Notes: a model not told the origin generated them from the letters alone. DNA of 64,000 nucleotides from Symbiotaphrina buchneri (GCA_001599915.1 BCIG01000006.1:765924-829923); one strand, 5' to 3'; shown: positions 45,329-58,383, numbered from the stretch's first letter. Made by a program: numbers and translations.

Positions 45329-46712
45329 TCAACCACCTTGATCGTTTTCCAGTGCAGCCAAACGAGCTCTGAGCATATCGTTCCCTTTCAGCAAGCTCTC
45401 CAGGAAGTCCCCTGTGTGCACAAGCATGGAGCTCTTGCTTAAACCTCCACTGCGCAAGTCAGGTATCATCTCACAAAGGTCATCGAAGCCCTGTTTGATC
45501 AAGTTTCGCCGCTTTTGTTCCGACAGAATATGATTGGATCTTTTCTGCTCCTCTGAGAGGTTTTCCCGGGATTTCGCTGATCCGTCTTGCTGTGATCTTC
45601 GCTTACCACGAGCTTCGGATGTAGACGTCTTACGTGCGGATCCTTTCCTGGCCTTTCCTCCTGCCTTTGGTTTCCTGTCGCTCTCAAGGTCTTCTTCATC
45701 GCCATAAATAGCGTCCTCTGACTTGATAGTGCTTTTTCTGCGTTTCACCGGCCGCGAGTGCTGTTCCTCATCCTCAGTAGCTGCCTCATCACTCTCCGGT
45801 GGTGGAAGCGACACGGATGATTCTTTGTAGGGGCGCCCCTTCGTTAACACAGGGCTCGAGGCCACGGTAGTAGCCGCACTACTCTGCGGCTGGAATACCT
45901 GAAGCTGTTGCATCAGCTCCTGGGTAACTTCCTCCTCTGTCTCTTGGTTTGCAGGAGCAACAAATCCATGGTTCAAGAAATGAGTGTCAGAACCCCACTC
46001 CACCTCCAAAGGCCTTTCACTGCTTTTTCCACCAGTAATTTGCTGTGCCAAATGTGCCGGTGGAAACGAGCTGCCATTCGAGAGTCTGTGTATGACATCG
46101 CTCTGTCGAGCAAGACTTTGACGTGGGCCCACAGACCTTCCGTGGATGCTCACAGATGTGGTTTGAGGATATACTCCAATAGAGTGCTGCCTGGAAGATT
46201 GCGCATTATTGTAACTGGTTTGGAAGGTATTGTCGCCATAGTGGAATTGACCCGAAGTATTATGAAGGTCGCCGCCAAAACCGTTGTGGAAGAGGGTAGA
46301 TGCAGCTGCAAGCACATCCGCAGATGTTGTCGATGGGTAACCACTCATAGAGGGCATTTGGCCCTCAGGATGGCCGTTTGATAATGGCCCTGACTGCTCC
46401 AGACTTGAGAGAGGCTGCTGATAGGAAGTGGAGGAACCATGATATACATCCGGGAGATAACCGAACGGCAGATGTCCATCGTTGCTCTGAAAGAAGTCGT
46501 CGTTTTCAAAGGAAGTGGATCCCATTTTGTCAAAGAACGTATCCAAAAAGTTGGATTCGGAGTCGTCGAGGAGCGCTGGGCCTGGCGCAGGATCAGGGGC
46601 TTCCTGAAATGCGCCTACAACAGTCAGTTTATGACCGCTTCGTATGACCGTGGGAGCAGGCGGACTTACAGCCAAAGGGCATCTGCGTCGCAGGAGATCC
46701 GGAAGATGTCAT
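45329..46712 (-). CDS. bHLH transcription factor (Ino4-like C-terminal helix-loop-helix)
   Basis: Two exons, 46712..46670 and 46614..45329, join in phase to 442 residues. The C-terminal 90 residues hold the bHLH: basic region EEQKRSNHILSEQKRRNLIK with the H-E-R pattern that reads E-boxes, helix 1 QGFDDLCEMIPDL, loop GGLSKSS, helix 2 MLVHTGDFLESLLKGNDML. Before it lies a Lys/Arg/Ser-rich stretch with likely nuclear localisation signals (PVKRRKS and ARGKRRSQ). The N-terminal 300 residues are Ser/Gln/Asn-rich and suited to activation. The HLH resembles the group around yeast Ino4 and related fungal regulators of lipid and nutrient genes. The exact target set is unknown. Confidence 0.86.
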
Positions 46713-47701
46713 CCTGAAGGTCCCTATGGAGCCGGGCAGCTAGCAAAGGCGACGGAAAGTCAATCACCGTTTGGATTGCAGAGGGATTGTAGTTGCTGAG
46801 TGGAATGATCGTAGGTTCGCAGGATGCGGCGGAGTCATCATCTTCGCCCGGTGGTCATGGCGCGCAGTAGAAACCAATTGTAAGCTTTCCTACGCGGCAG
46901 AGGGGAGCTTCTGGGTAGCCTTTGAACTCTGCGAAGAAGCCGGAGAGTGAATTATGTTGCGCGTTTTGGCTTCCAGGAAGGCCAGGTGACAGAGTCCCCG
47001 CCTTTTCCGAACCGGCAAGATCGGTCACGGCGCCGTCTCGGACCGGAGTGCTGACACTAAAGGGTTCGATGCCTGCAGTTCTTCGAGGAGAATCTGAAGC
47101 AAGTAATATGCGAAATCTTTTCGCAAGGTTGATTCTGGTAGGACTGGAGCGGAGGACAGAGACAGTGGTTGGGGATGCCGGCGGTGGTGTTGAAGTGGGC
47201 TCAGAAGCACAAGCGGGACGATCGTTTTAGCTCCATTGGGGAGTTCTAAAGAAGCATGTGATCGCATCCATTATTGCTTCATCCAGCGGACATCCACACG
47301 CCCATTCCTGGGCCATTGTACCCATTGCACCTCTGTGCATCTTTTCCTGCGGTGTACGGGCCTGGGTATGGTGATATCCTCGCCTTGTTCAAATGTCCTC
47401 TACAGCATAATGCGACTCGGGCTTCAATTTCCCCCTTCCTCTACGTCACTCTCTCACGTGCAAAGTCGGGACTCGATCGCCCATACTATCATTGCAACGT
47501 GAACGAGGATTGCGATCCCTGTTTACATCATACCTCATGGGGCCCAACCAGCTTCATTTCCTTAGGCAGTACAATTTGCAGCGCACTTTTCTCGTTCCGT
47601 ATGTCGCGTCTTCCTCTTACAAGTGTGGTCTATGGCTGCAGGCCTGTTGCCTCAAACATGCAACATCAAGAAATTGTTCACTGACAGCTGGTACCATGTA
47701 G
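46713..47701. other. Divergent region upstream of bHLH gene; may contain first exons of the TMEM135-like gene
   Basis: About 1 kb. The TMEM135-like gene to the right lacks a start in its first recognised exon, so one or more N-terminal exons must lie here, but none could be fixed. No repeats or RNA genes seen. Confidence 0.4.
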
Positions 47702-49217
47702 CACTGCCCGTGCATATGTCCTTGGATATCTGTCCAGCACTGGGCCTAGGGTGGCCGCCCTAGCTCTCTCACATATCAGGAGTCCTAAGCATCGCGGTCG
47801 TACTCTATCCTCTGTGGGTCTCCCTGCTCAATTGTACTGGTCCAAGAAAGCGCACTGATCGCATGGCAGCTCTATCATGTTCTTGTAGGAGCTGTAGCCA
47901 TACATCGCTTTCCAGCTTTCTGTGGTCTACTGATAGGAGCCTCGAAACTTTTGCAAATACCTCTCGGCATCCTCATTGGCCAACTATTATCTATCTTGAA
48001 AGTTGGCGGACCTTTAAACATAAAAGTCAGGCTCAGGCTATCTAGGTTCCTTGCAACGCTCTGTGCTGCTTGGTACAGTTTTCAACTGTTGAATAGCAAG
48101 CCTAGACGGCCCCGTCGTCAAAATGCAGCCCAGGTCGAGGATGGCACTGCGATCGTGCAGCATCACGCGCGACCTTCGCCCTTGACTGGGTCGGAAGTGT
48201 TAGCAGGGAAGACTGTGGACTTGACTCTGTTTGCCGTGATACGTGCTTTAGACGTCGTCATTGGGGAAGTTTGGACTCGATATCGACGGCATCGTGTATC
48301 CCGCAACAAATGGACTAAGCTGGAATCCGTCATATCGCATGGGACGGACGCAGCCGTCTTTGCAGTCAGCTCGGGGCTTGTGATGTGGGCATGGTTCTAT
48401 AAACCAGACCGCTTACCACGAGAGTACAACAGATGGATTGGAGAAGCTGCACAAGTAGACACTCGCTTGGTGGAAGCTTTACGGCGAGCTCGTGAAGGGA
48501 AATTTGTCTACGGCCGCGACACTGGCGAGGCGCCTCTCCTGCAGAGTATGTGTCGAGACTATGGCTGGCCGATAGAATGGGGAGATCCGGAGAAGACAAT
48601 CCCGATTCCCTGCGAGATGGTCCATATGGGATGCGGGCCAAACTGTGAAAAGCCTGCAATGCTGCGGTTCGCTAGGGCATTCAAGTTCGCGTTCGCAACA
48701 TATGCGCCGCTGAACCTGGCCGTAAGATTACGAAATCCATCCGGCAATGCTCTGCAGCAGGCGTTGAAGGGTGCAGCACGCTCCTCCGCATTCCTAGCGT
48801 CATTCATCTGCCTGTTCTACTACGGCGTCTGCCTCTCCAGGACGCGTCTTGGGCCGAAATTATTCGACCAGCGCCGCGTCACTCCCCAGATGTGGGATTC
48901 TGGCCTCTGTGTCGGCGCAGGATGTGTCTTATGTGGATGGAGTATTCTACTTGAAGCGGAAAGGAGGCGCCAGGAGATCGCCTTCTTCGTGGCACCAAGG
49001 GCTGCTGCCACTTTCTTCCCGCGCACATATGAAAAGAAGGTAGGCTGCTTCCGTTGCGCATACTGAACATGTGAACTAACATGCCCAGCATCAATGGAAG
49101 GAGGCTGTGGCATTCGCCCTAAGCACAGCCATAGTTTTCACATGTGTACAAGAGAACCCACAGCGGGTCCGTGGCATGCTCGGGAGACTTCTAAGTCAAG
49201 TCATGGGTGTATCTTAG
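47702..49217 (+). CDS. TMEM135-like multi-pass membrane protein, 5' end unresolved
   Basis: Recognised exons: about 47702..47817 (STARAYVLGYLSSTGPRVAA), about 47889..49039, and 49089..49217. The two later exons join in phase; the first junction (donor gtctcc, acceptor ttgtag) fits by phase but is uncertain. No ATG is available, so N-terminal exons are missing from the model. The main exon contains several hydrophobic segments, HRFPAFCGLLIGASKLL, and a Cys-rich signature VHMGCGPNCEKPAMLRFARA followed by FKFAFATYAPLNLAVRL and FYYGVCLSRTRLGP, which I associate with fungal TMEM135-type proteins. The animal relative acts at peroxisomes and mitochondria and the fungal function is not settled. The protein would be at least 465 residues. 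Confidence 0.7.
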
Positions 49218-49436
49218 CTATGCAACGCTTTTCTGAGGTACAGCGCCATAAGCAATGAGGATGAGCGATTCAGAATAGCAACAGCCCAAAGCGCGGGCCT
49301 TTCCCAAAGTTGCGCCTCCATATGCCTTAGCCCAATGGCCGAAACGCCGCAAATGCCACATTGAGAGCGGTGTTTAGTACAAGACAATCGTGACGCCTGG
49401 TACCCCCTTGATGGTAGAAGCAAATCAGCGTCCGTC

Positions 49437-52400
49437 TCACCGCTTCCCGCCCATAGCCGGACTAGGGGAACCACCAAAGATACTCCTCGTGAAATCCGAT
49501 GGCATTGTAGAGTCTGCAAACCCCACCTTCCTTCCCTTTTCAGGCGTTATCGGCCCTGGGCTTGTCACGTTGGAAGCATCTTCCACATGGAAACGAACCC
49601 CTTGCTCCGCAGCACTTCCGTGCCTCGCTGAACGCCCCACATCAACGTGGATCGTATCGGTAAGTGGTCCATCCGCAGGTTGCCCACTTTCAGCAGAGGG
49701 CTGCGAATCACTGGTTGGGGTTGTCTTCGCAGAGATTACCACCTTTTTTGACCTCCTCCGAGGAGGCCTTGCAGGTTTATCAAGGACTATAGAATCCAGC
49801 TCTGACTCCGGAGTAGTAGGCTGCGAGTATCTCTGTTTCTTCTTGGGAGCGCCAACAGGCAGGATCAGATCCGCATCAGGGTCGTCCGTCACAGCGCCGT
49901 GTCTGGTGGGCCGCGCAAACACTTGCTGGGGTTTCTCCAGGGGCGCCATCTCATCCACCCGGGATGGCTGTTCCGCCTCCAGGTGCAGGAATTGCACTCC
50001 TTGAATCATAGAGCTCATGGCGTTATCATCCAACAGTGACTTCTCTGCGTGTTGATGCTCTGTGCTTGTCATTGCTTTGCGTCGGAGGAGCATCTTCTCC
50101 TCCAAGGTTCCCTTCAACACCAACGTCTCAACGAATACAGGCCGCTTTTGACCAATTCTATGTGCTCGCTTGATGGCTTGTGCTTCAACATTAGGTTGCC
50201 AGATGGGATTGACAAAGAAAACTCGGCTTGCTGTAGACATATTCAGACCATGGGCAGCCTGATGGACGTCCATTAGCAAGACCCGAAATGTCTCCGTCGT
50301 GTTGAAGGTCACCACATAGGCGGCACGCCGTGCAGGAGGAAGATCCTTGGCATAGATGAGATACTTGACATCAACTAACTCTAATGCTTGGGCAATATAG
50401 TACTGGGCGAACGGTCAGCAAGCATAATCAATTGTGACAGGAACACTTACAGCGATATTGTCACCTTCGTAAAAGATCAATATTTTCTCGTCCTTTTGCA
50501 AGTCGAGAATTCGATCTAGAAGGTACGCAAGCTTCCGCGAGGCACAGCCTAGGATACGAGTCTGTGCCAATGCTGTGTCAGGAGGAAGAGCCACGTCTTC
50601 AACAATATTGACCCTTTTTAGAGCGGACTTCAGTTTCGGATATGCTGCAGGCTTTGGGGTACCCGTTTGAGCAACACCTGGCTTAGACTTTGATGTAGGA
50701 CTCGTGTCGCCGCGAAATATAGTACGTTTCTGCGTCTTGTTCAACTCGTCGCCCTCTATTTTCGTACCAGCCCGATTTTTCTTTGGCTGAGACTCTTCCT
50801 TCAGCTGAGCCATAGCGACAGTGCCGTGGACGTCAAGGCCTATGCTAGGATCAGAAGCATACAGGTGGTCATTGACATATTGCTGCGCAGCGCGCAGTTG
50901 TGTCGCACCTATCAGAACTGGACTTCCCCTAAGGTCGTCGAGGGAAAACGCATCCAGTTTCTGCTCCATTGTGTCCACATAGAAACCAAGCTCATGGTAT
51001 TCACTGAATGCTCTCCAACTGGAGCATGCTAGTGCCTTTTCCCCCATATCAATGGCATCAAGGAGTAGCCTCCGATCACTTGAGGAACAGGAGATGTTCT
51101 CCTTTGCCAGATAACCATTACTGACATCCACAGTGCTCCTCACATTCTCAACAGAGAAACCGCTCCAAAAGAAGCCACTCTGTCTCAGGTTCGAAATAAG
51201 TTCATTGAGGACCTTTCGATTTCTGGGATGGAAGAGGTAGTCGCCATCTTCACGCTCACTTGTGATTGCATTTGATGCAATAACCATAAGAAATAGATTG
51301 ATGGACATCTTGTCGTGATAGGACGGCTCCAGATACACTAATCTGTTGTAGATCGGTGGTAATTCAATGTCTGCCTCAACGTCTTCCGGTCTGTGCCTGA
51401 CCATCAGCCCAGCCAAAGTACGTCGCAGGCAGTATGAGTTCAGGTTGCCAGGATCCTTTTTGTCGCCTCGTCCATGTATATATTTCGTCCAAGGAGCAGG
51501 GTCCGCCCAGGGCGGGTTTGACCACGGCTTTACCTTTAGGTAGTTGATGACTATGAAGCTCCAGTCAGTTGGGATCATTTAGTCCGAGCAATACTCCAAC
51601 ATACCAATGCCTCCCAACCTATCCAGGTCTGCTTTCTCCTGTTGAGCCGCCTCCTCATGTCTTCTCCTCTCCAGTGCCAACCGCCTCAAATTTGGTGTCT
51701 GGGACCATCCGTTCCCGGAGGAGTCTTCGCTATCGGTGATTGAATGTTCCTCAGCGGCAAGATCAACCTCTATGCCGATCAAGCCTTTTGCTGGTGTTCC
51801 GCTAACGATCCATCGCCGCTCTACCATTAGTCCTTCAGCAACAATGATGGCATGAGTTTTAGTTGATGAGCTAGCACCCATGGAATGGCCCTCATCAACT
51901 ATTAACCGCTTCCAATGGGCCTTTCGCAATGGAGACTGGTATATTTCGGCCTCGGTTGCACCAAAATATACACGTCGCCCCGCTGAATCGGTACCATCTT
52001 TTATTTCTGCCTCAAATCTTGTCCGGGAGAACAACATTATATCATATTCCAGAAGCTCGTCCAGAATGGGCAGCTGTTTCTTGTTGCTGTCCATTACAAG
52101 TACTTTGAGGCTGTCAGCTTCAGTGTGCTTCTCGATCTCACTGGTCCACTGCTCCAGCAAATTCCTTGGTACAACAACGATAGTTCCTGTTGCAAGGACT
52201 ATCCTTCGGCTTCTCGCATTGGTGCCATCTCGACTTTCTCGCCTGGTGGTGATGCCTGGAATATCGTAACATCCGACGTTACCACGTATAGTTTCAACAC
52301 AGCGCGAATAATCCTGCTCCCTCTCCTTCCACAGAGTATCGAAATGCGATTTCCAGTCAATCGGGTGTCTACCAATTGTCGCTGCACACATCTCCATAAG

Positions 52401-53533
52401 TGAACCGACCTTTTCTCTCCTGGGTCTCAGCTCAGAAGAGAATTCCACTGGTATCTGAGGCCAGTGATTTTTAGTTGAGAGTATGACAGCGATGCATATC
52501 AATGTTTTACTATGACAGTCAGTGATTGCAAATAAGTCTGTATAGGACTCGAATTACGAACCCAAGACCCATAGTCTCCGCTAAAATGCCTCCCCTGGCT
52601 TCTTCATAAGTACGCGCACTATGCAGAAACTCGCAACGTTCCCGGTCATAATAGTATGTTGAGCCATCAGGTGCACTCAAAGCCTGCAGTCTTGGGTCCA
52701 ACGTTAAGCGTGGTGCTACTTCACGTTCCAACATCATGGCCGCCGACCGCCGCTGATACGGATATAGAGTTGATCTTAATCCAGGGATGGCTTCTGCTCC
52801 TTTCAAGATCTTGTTCACCGCGGCATGCGTATACCTGTCATGCCGAAGTCTTCTAGCGTCTGGGGATGGAGAAGGCAGCTGGTTGTAGAGATAGAAGAGG
52901 GAAACGTCTTCTCCTGTCTCAAATACAGGCCCTGTAGATGTCTCCCCAGCAACGAATTGCCCATGCCACATAGCTGGGTTTACGATCAGTTGAGTATGCA
53001 GGTTCCGCAGGCATTTTCGGAGAGCCTTGTCAGAGCGGTCAATAAATGCCCTTCCCACATCATCGGGAAGCACATAGACCCGTAAGATCCCAATCCGAGG
53101 GTGTGTGCTACTCCGTCCGTATTGCAGTCTTATCCACCTATTACGCAATAACTTGGATATGTCTCCTAGCAGCGGGTGTCCTGCTTCGGCTAGGAGTGCT
53201 GTGTCTATCGCTTCTTCCCATTTATCGGTATAGGCATCTGACGAGAGTAGCTGCAGGCAACCAAGCGGGAGGAAATTCGACCAGTCAGAGAGCAAAGCCT
53301 CCTTAGGTGGAAGCTTCGACACAATACCAGGCCTATTATCAGGGGATGATTCGGGCGTAAGAAGCTCTGCTATCGGCTGTAAGGAGTAGATATTTGGTCT
53401 GTAGGAGGCCGTCTTGAGAGCAGCCTAGCACCGATTAGTTTTCACCTGAAAGCGGACGGGGAGCACTTACATGATCCGCAGGTGAAAGATCAGAGGAGCA
53501 AATAGACTCCCCCAAAAGTGGAATTGGTGCCAT
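49437..53533 (-). CDS. SNF2-family DNA-dependent ATPase/helicase
   Basis: Five exons, 53533..53471, 53424..52562, 52509..51605, 51550..50451 and 50402..49437, join in phase to 1298 residues. Motif I (LAETMGLGKT, near 305) is assembled across the exon 2/3 junction. Motif Ia is TIVVVPRNLLEQW, motif II the DEGH form (LIVDEGHSMG, near 514), motif III VSGTPAKG, and motif VI AHRIGQKRPVFVETL near 1058. The DEGH box and the long insert between lobes recall the Rad5/HLTF/SHPRH branch, but I see no RING finger (no C3HC4 pattern) between the lobes. The C-terminal 200 residues are disordered and carry basic patches. It probably remodels chromatin or stalled forks; the exact role is open. Confidence 0.85.
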
Positions 53534-53840
53534 AGCTTCCCTTGATAACCTGTTCGGTGTATGCTGGTCAAGGCGGGGCCGTGGTGTTGGGGCTTGGAGC
53601 CTACGATGTCAGGCGCCGGACCAGAACTACCGAGACTCCTGGTCTTTGGGACATCGTAGAGCTTGATCCAGCTTAAGCAAAGCACGAAATATCTCCAGCA
53701 GAGTCTCGCATCTCCACTTATGGGCCGGGCTCAGTCACTCGGTCAATGGTGAATGTGGAGGATGTGGATAAGGAAAGGTACCGAGCATTGTCAATTGCTT
53801 CGGAGTTGCCCTCGCTCCTATCGATATCGATTAGCATCCA
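53534..53840. promoter_or_regulatory. Divergent promoter of SNF2 helicase (-) and cyclin-like gene (+)
   Basis: About 300 bp with no coding frame of interest and no motif I can name. Confidence 0.45.
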
Positions 53841-55033
53841 ATGTATTTTCGCAGCTTGGTTCATGATTGGCTGAGGAGACTCACCGCCCCTTCATTCTGC
53901 CACACCGAGCTTCCAGACCGACTCGCCGAGCCAAACCTCCGCAATTGCGGAGGGCATCCTGATGCTAGATCAAGCGCTGCGCTGCAAGAGACATTGCCCT
54001 CCGCTATCAGGAAACATTCCTTCTCCTATTTTGCAAATCTGTCACCGGGATGCCTTGACATGACAGGGGCGGCAACCCGGGCCATAAATTTTTCCGGCAT
54101 GGATCAAAATACCCTCATCAGCCTGCTAGGTGATGTCTTGAGGCTGTACGGGCCCCCATCCCGTCCCCTTCACCTGGGGTATACATGTCTCTGACTGAAG
54201 GCAGACCTGACGAGACGATCTCTATGGCATATATGTACATCAACAGGTATAAAAGAGCTTGCGCAAGTAATGATGATATGGTGGCGTCTCTCGATGCATA
54301 CGTTGGTCTCCCTAGATGCCGCATTGCTTGCCTTAGCTGACAAGTATCTCCAGACCCTCGGTCTAGCTGCGCTCTCCCTTGCAAGCAAGAGTACAGAAGC
54401 TCCTCGCCGCTTGCGAGAGTTCATTCTTCCTTCATACCGTATGCTACATCGCCGTAAATCTGATGCACGGCCTTTGACTATCCCTTCAATTCTGTATGAC
54501 AATCTGCGTGCCACTTTGGTACGGGCTGAAGTGATACTGTTACGGGTCTTGAAGTTCGATTTGCGCATCCCGGTACCGATAGACTTCATATACAGATTTC
54601 TTGAACGGACAGTCGGTGAACTTAATTATGAAACCGACGGCTGGGCTGGGACAGAAGATTATGATTCCAAAGACAAGGAATACCATGAAGAGTACAAGAT
54701 CGTGGACCTACTTGACACTGCCATCGGCCGTGCTTGCAGGCAAAAGGCTGTTAATGCGTATGTGAATCCCAATTTTCTTTCCTTTATCCAGCTGAGTGGT
54801 CAAGATGCAAGAGCTACAAACTATCCAATTTCTATCCAGCAAGAGCGGTCGCAGCCGCTTGCGTACTCACTGCCCTCCAGGAGCATGATTTCCCAGAGAC
54901 AAGACCGACAAGCCAGTGGCTAGAGGACGTCACGAGCGGACGAGTGGATATGGCTGATCTAGAAGAGATCCTAGCCGAGCTTGGATCCGACATCACCCTG
55001 GAGAAAACTACGGCCATCTCGAGAACGGAATGA
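53841..55033 (+). CDS. Cyclin-like protein, C-terminal junction out of phase
   Basis: Exons 53841..54129, 54201..54301 and 54354..54757 join in phase. The cyclin fold is seen in ISMAYMYINRYKRACASND, LAALSLASKSTEAPRRLREF and LVRAEVILLRVLKFDLRIPV, i.e. the two-helix pattern with the Lys of the ASK motif and the Glu before the LRVL helix that contact a CDK. This is closest to the cyclin Q/FAM58A and K/L-type groups. The C-terminal part ARAVAAACVLTALQEHDFPE, running to the stop at 55033, is clearly the last cyclin segment. The last intron (donor gtatgt after 54757, acceptor tatccag at 54839) leaves it one base out of phase. A missed microexon or a one-base error is possible. The N-terminal exon is the weakest part; translation may begin at 54051. 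Confidence 0.68.
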
Positions 55034-55216
55034 TTATAACCTAAAATCTACTATAAATGAGAAACTCTCCGAGGAGAAAATAGGCACCGCTTTCCTGCAA
55101 AAATAGATCGAGTGGCACAGTCGTTGTACCAGACTTGCTGATGCACTAAGGCTGCAATGAGCATGGTACCGACCTCAGAAGGGACCACTTCGGTGACCTG
55201 CTGGACCTCTCCGTGT
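55034..55216. other. Convergent gap between cyclin-like and HMG-box genes
   Basis: About 180 nt of shared 3' UTR. Nothing else recognised. Confidence 0.45.
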
Positions 55217-57219
55217 TCAGGAGCGCCCCCTGTCATTGGAGACTATCCCTCGAACGCATTCGCCAACTTCAAATTCCAACCTCCGTTTGGACTTTTCATC
55301 AATTTTCTCGCCAGCATTGACCCTGATCAGTACAGTCCGCGCCTCCGCCCTGACTTCGACACTCCCGAATCTCTTGATCTCCTCCGGATCCGCATCCTCT
55401 TGGATACATACTGTCAAGTCCGCACCGATTATACCACGCCACAAGGTAGCAGCCCATTGCCAATGATCGAACGGAGTATATGAATCATTGATCGGGATTC
55501 GGGACGCACCAAGGTCGGAAAGCGTAAGCATGTACTGGCTAACCAGTGCAATGGGTATCTCCGTCTCTGCAGCTGCGGCTGAACTAGGACGTCTCGCATA
55601 AGTTGTCGAGCTGCTGAGGGCACCTGTTCTCGTGTTGTCCGTCTCGCGGTCGACCTCCATCGGTGATGACGCTTCCCCATCGGGCTTGACAGAGTTTGTG
55701 ATGTATCGAGCGATTTCTTCGGCCCGTCTGTGCCATTGTGCCATGCAGTCCAAGTATGAGACGAAGAAGTCGGATGGCGCTTGACCTTTGCTGAAAGGCT
55801 CCTGGTCATGTTTGAATAGTTTCAGCCTATATTCTTCATCTTTCGCCAGATACTCCTCCAGCCAGGATGTGACTGTTGAGCAATATTGCTTGTTGGGGCT
55901 CTCTATAGCTATCATGGCGCCGCGAAGGCGCGGTTTCGGAATGCCAGAATTTGGCCTGGTCAGGTCAAGCGGCGGACAAATCTTTTGCAAGATCTTCATC
56001 TTGTTGAGAGGCGGAATCGACATTATCATGGCTTCGACGGACGTACTTCCGCGTGCAGTTTGAAGCGGAGGAAGTGTGACTGATGGCTCGCGCCGCGGAC
56101 GTGGTGGAGGGCCCATTATGTGAGTAGCAGGCATCAAGTTATCTGGTCTTGGTAGTGAGGTACGCCGAGATCCGATCGGGTATGGTGTTCCTGGTCCGCT
56201 TGAAATGCTGCCGGCCATCAGGCGCCGCTTCTTCGAGTCAGGGGTCAGCGGCGTTATAATGTCTTCATCCTGCTCCCGAACGCTGCTCAGTTGAAGAGGT
56301 CCACTGTGGGATTGTGATCCAAAACCACGCGGCCGTGCGTACGGCGGAGCAAACCTCGGAGTATCCATATGGATATCTGGCACTGGTGTTAAAGGGGGGA
56401 GTATCCTAAGTCTGGATATGTCTGGAGTGTACGGCGTCGGTGGTTGTGCCGGCGCCAGTATTGTACGACCTCCGCAGCGGGTACAATTCGGAAAACTTGC
56501 AGAATCCGGCGTTGTCGATGCTGACGGTCCAGGAGTAAGGATGTTTTTGGTGAGCCTTTTTGGTTGATACTTATATTCAGGGTAACGTTGCTGATGACGA
56601 AGCTTCTCTTCCTATTAGATGTTAGGACACCCGAGCCAGATGGGGGTCACTCCACTGACCTCTGCCAACACTTTCCACTGGTTCTTGGTTGCAGCTGGTT
56701 CGTCTCGCCACTGTTCACCTATGATCTTTGAGATCTCTGGATTTGCGAGGCCCGGATTTTGAGCAACCACGGCAGCTTGATGGTGCTGGCGATATAAGAT
56801 AAAAGCTGAAAGGGCTGTCAGTTTCCCTTGCTAAAGATGGACAAAGAAAGTTTGCGGTAAAACAAAGGAAACGTGCATAAAGAGATATGGGCTGTGTTGC
56901 AAGCGGAAATCTCCTCACCGTTTCTCGGTCGTGGTATCTTTGGATCGGGTTGGCAAAGACAGATGTTTGTCGGTTCTTGAGTTCCCAACCTGACTCTTGC
57001 AGTAGGAGAGATTGCCTCGTCAGGAGAGCCGAGTGATGAAACGTTTCTCTTCCGTGGTTTCCCGCTCGATGTGGCCTCGGTCATAGACCTCTGTCTCAGA
57101 TCAACGGTGGTAGATCTCGGGCCTTGCGGGTTTGATATTCTTGGTGAGACGCTCATGGGTGAAGAGAGGGATGTTTCGGTTTGTATCCTGGCCATGGCAC
57201 TGCGTGTCATGAGAGACAT
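55217..57219 (-). CDS. HMG-box transcription factor
   Basis: Three exons, 57219..56919, 56805..56660 and 56611..55217, join in phase to 613 residues. The HMG box starts at the exon 1 end (IPRPRN) and runs AFILYRQHHQAAVVAQNPGL, ANPEISKIIGEQWRDEPAAT and KNQWKVLAEEEKLRHQQRYP, ending EYKYQPKR. It is the sequence-specific MATA/ROX1 type, with the Asn-Ala-Phe-Ile DNA wedge. After it a CxxC (CTRCGG) and Pro-rich region, then a conserved-looking C-terminal domain (MSIPPLNKMKILQKICPPL). Fungal proteins of this arrangement regulate development and stress genes. Exact orthology is not assigned. The start is the first ATG of exon 1; a second methionine lies at MSVSPRI. Confidence 0.87.
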
Positions 57220-58383
57220 ATACTCTTCGATCTAAAGGCGCGATGGAGAAGTATATGTATGAAAGCAAAAGAACAAAGTAGCAGAGGCCTTGGAAACCCC
57301 GATGAATGGTAATATCTCTATTCTCTGGTCGGGGCACTACAATTGATGGCTTTGGTCGGGGTAGAAGCTATTGATAAGAATGGATGGGAGCCCATAAGGG
57401 CCGTTGTCTTTGTCTCTGACAAGGCGTCATCATCTAGCACCATGGCATTGGGCTTTGTTCGCCTTGCGGTGGAGCCCATTTTCTCAAGGATCATTGCATG
57501 CTGAGATTGCTCTTTCTGGGACTGCAATCGGACTCATAATCGGCGGTATCGGACGTTGGGTTTCTTTGTTCGTGAACTGTAGCAGGAGTCCTGAGCCGGA
57601 TGCGGAGAGCCGAGCGCTGACCCTTTTCGCTAACTGCGTAAAAGGGGTCCGCACCGTTGGAATGCGGGCCGGGAATGCAGCGTCAACGGGCGCAGTGGCA
57701 TTGACCTTTTCTATTGTCCATTAAATTCTCTGCAGGTTGGTATTGATGATTTTGTTTGTCCGGCATTTCATGCTTGACTGGCAAATAACCAGAATCCCGC
57801 CTTTGTTTATATAACATGACCTTCCACCGAAGCCCGATTCTCGGCCTACGATGCATGTGCAAATCCCTTACCCCAGGACCAATGTCAGCCCAAGGGGCAA
57901 TGATCTGTGTTGAGGGATATGTTTCTAGTCGCGGGACGGCAGTGGGAAGTTTTCCTTGATGTCTCACATTGCAATCTGGTTGACGGATGTAGTTGCATCT
58001 GCACGGGTAGCTGAGCACCATTCAATACCACATACTCGGGGAGTTTAACGGTACCAGCCTGTACTGGGCCTGCATCAGCACATTGAGGACAGCAATGGAA
58101 AGCCTGGTGGCGAGAAACTTTTTGTACAACACAAGGTATATATCCATGACGATGAAAATGGCGCCAATTGATCCATATGCAAAGCCGTACATTCCCACCG
58201 CGAACGCCGTTATGCTATGCTCGAATCGCATCTCAGATGAACCAGATTCCACTTGCACAGATGCAAATCTATCTATGCGTGCTGCAAGGCGTACCTTTTG
58301 TGCACGCTATTCGGAGGGATGAAAAAAGAATAGACAAGATAGGAGCGAGGTGATGGGTGCCAACATATCTTCGCCGTATCTTC
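57220..58383. other. Intergenic region with a possible small membrane-protein frame
   Basis: About 1.15 kb upstream of the HMG-box gene. An open frame at 58022..58258 (-) encodes 78 residues with two hydrophobic segments (FAVGMYGFAYGSIGAIFIV and a second weaker one), but there is no context to support it. I do not call it a gene. No repeats seen. Confidence 0.35.

Noticed and set aside
17499-49217. Idea that neighbouring RNA genes (dcl2, lsm1, rrp42) form a functional cluster
   Set aside because: They are separated by unrelated housekeeping genes and lie on both strands; the arrangement looks like ordinary fungal gene order.
58022-58258. 78-codon frame with two hydrophobic segments
   Set aside because: Too short and without context, splice partners or a recognisable family; kept only as a remark in the intergenic entry.
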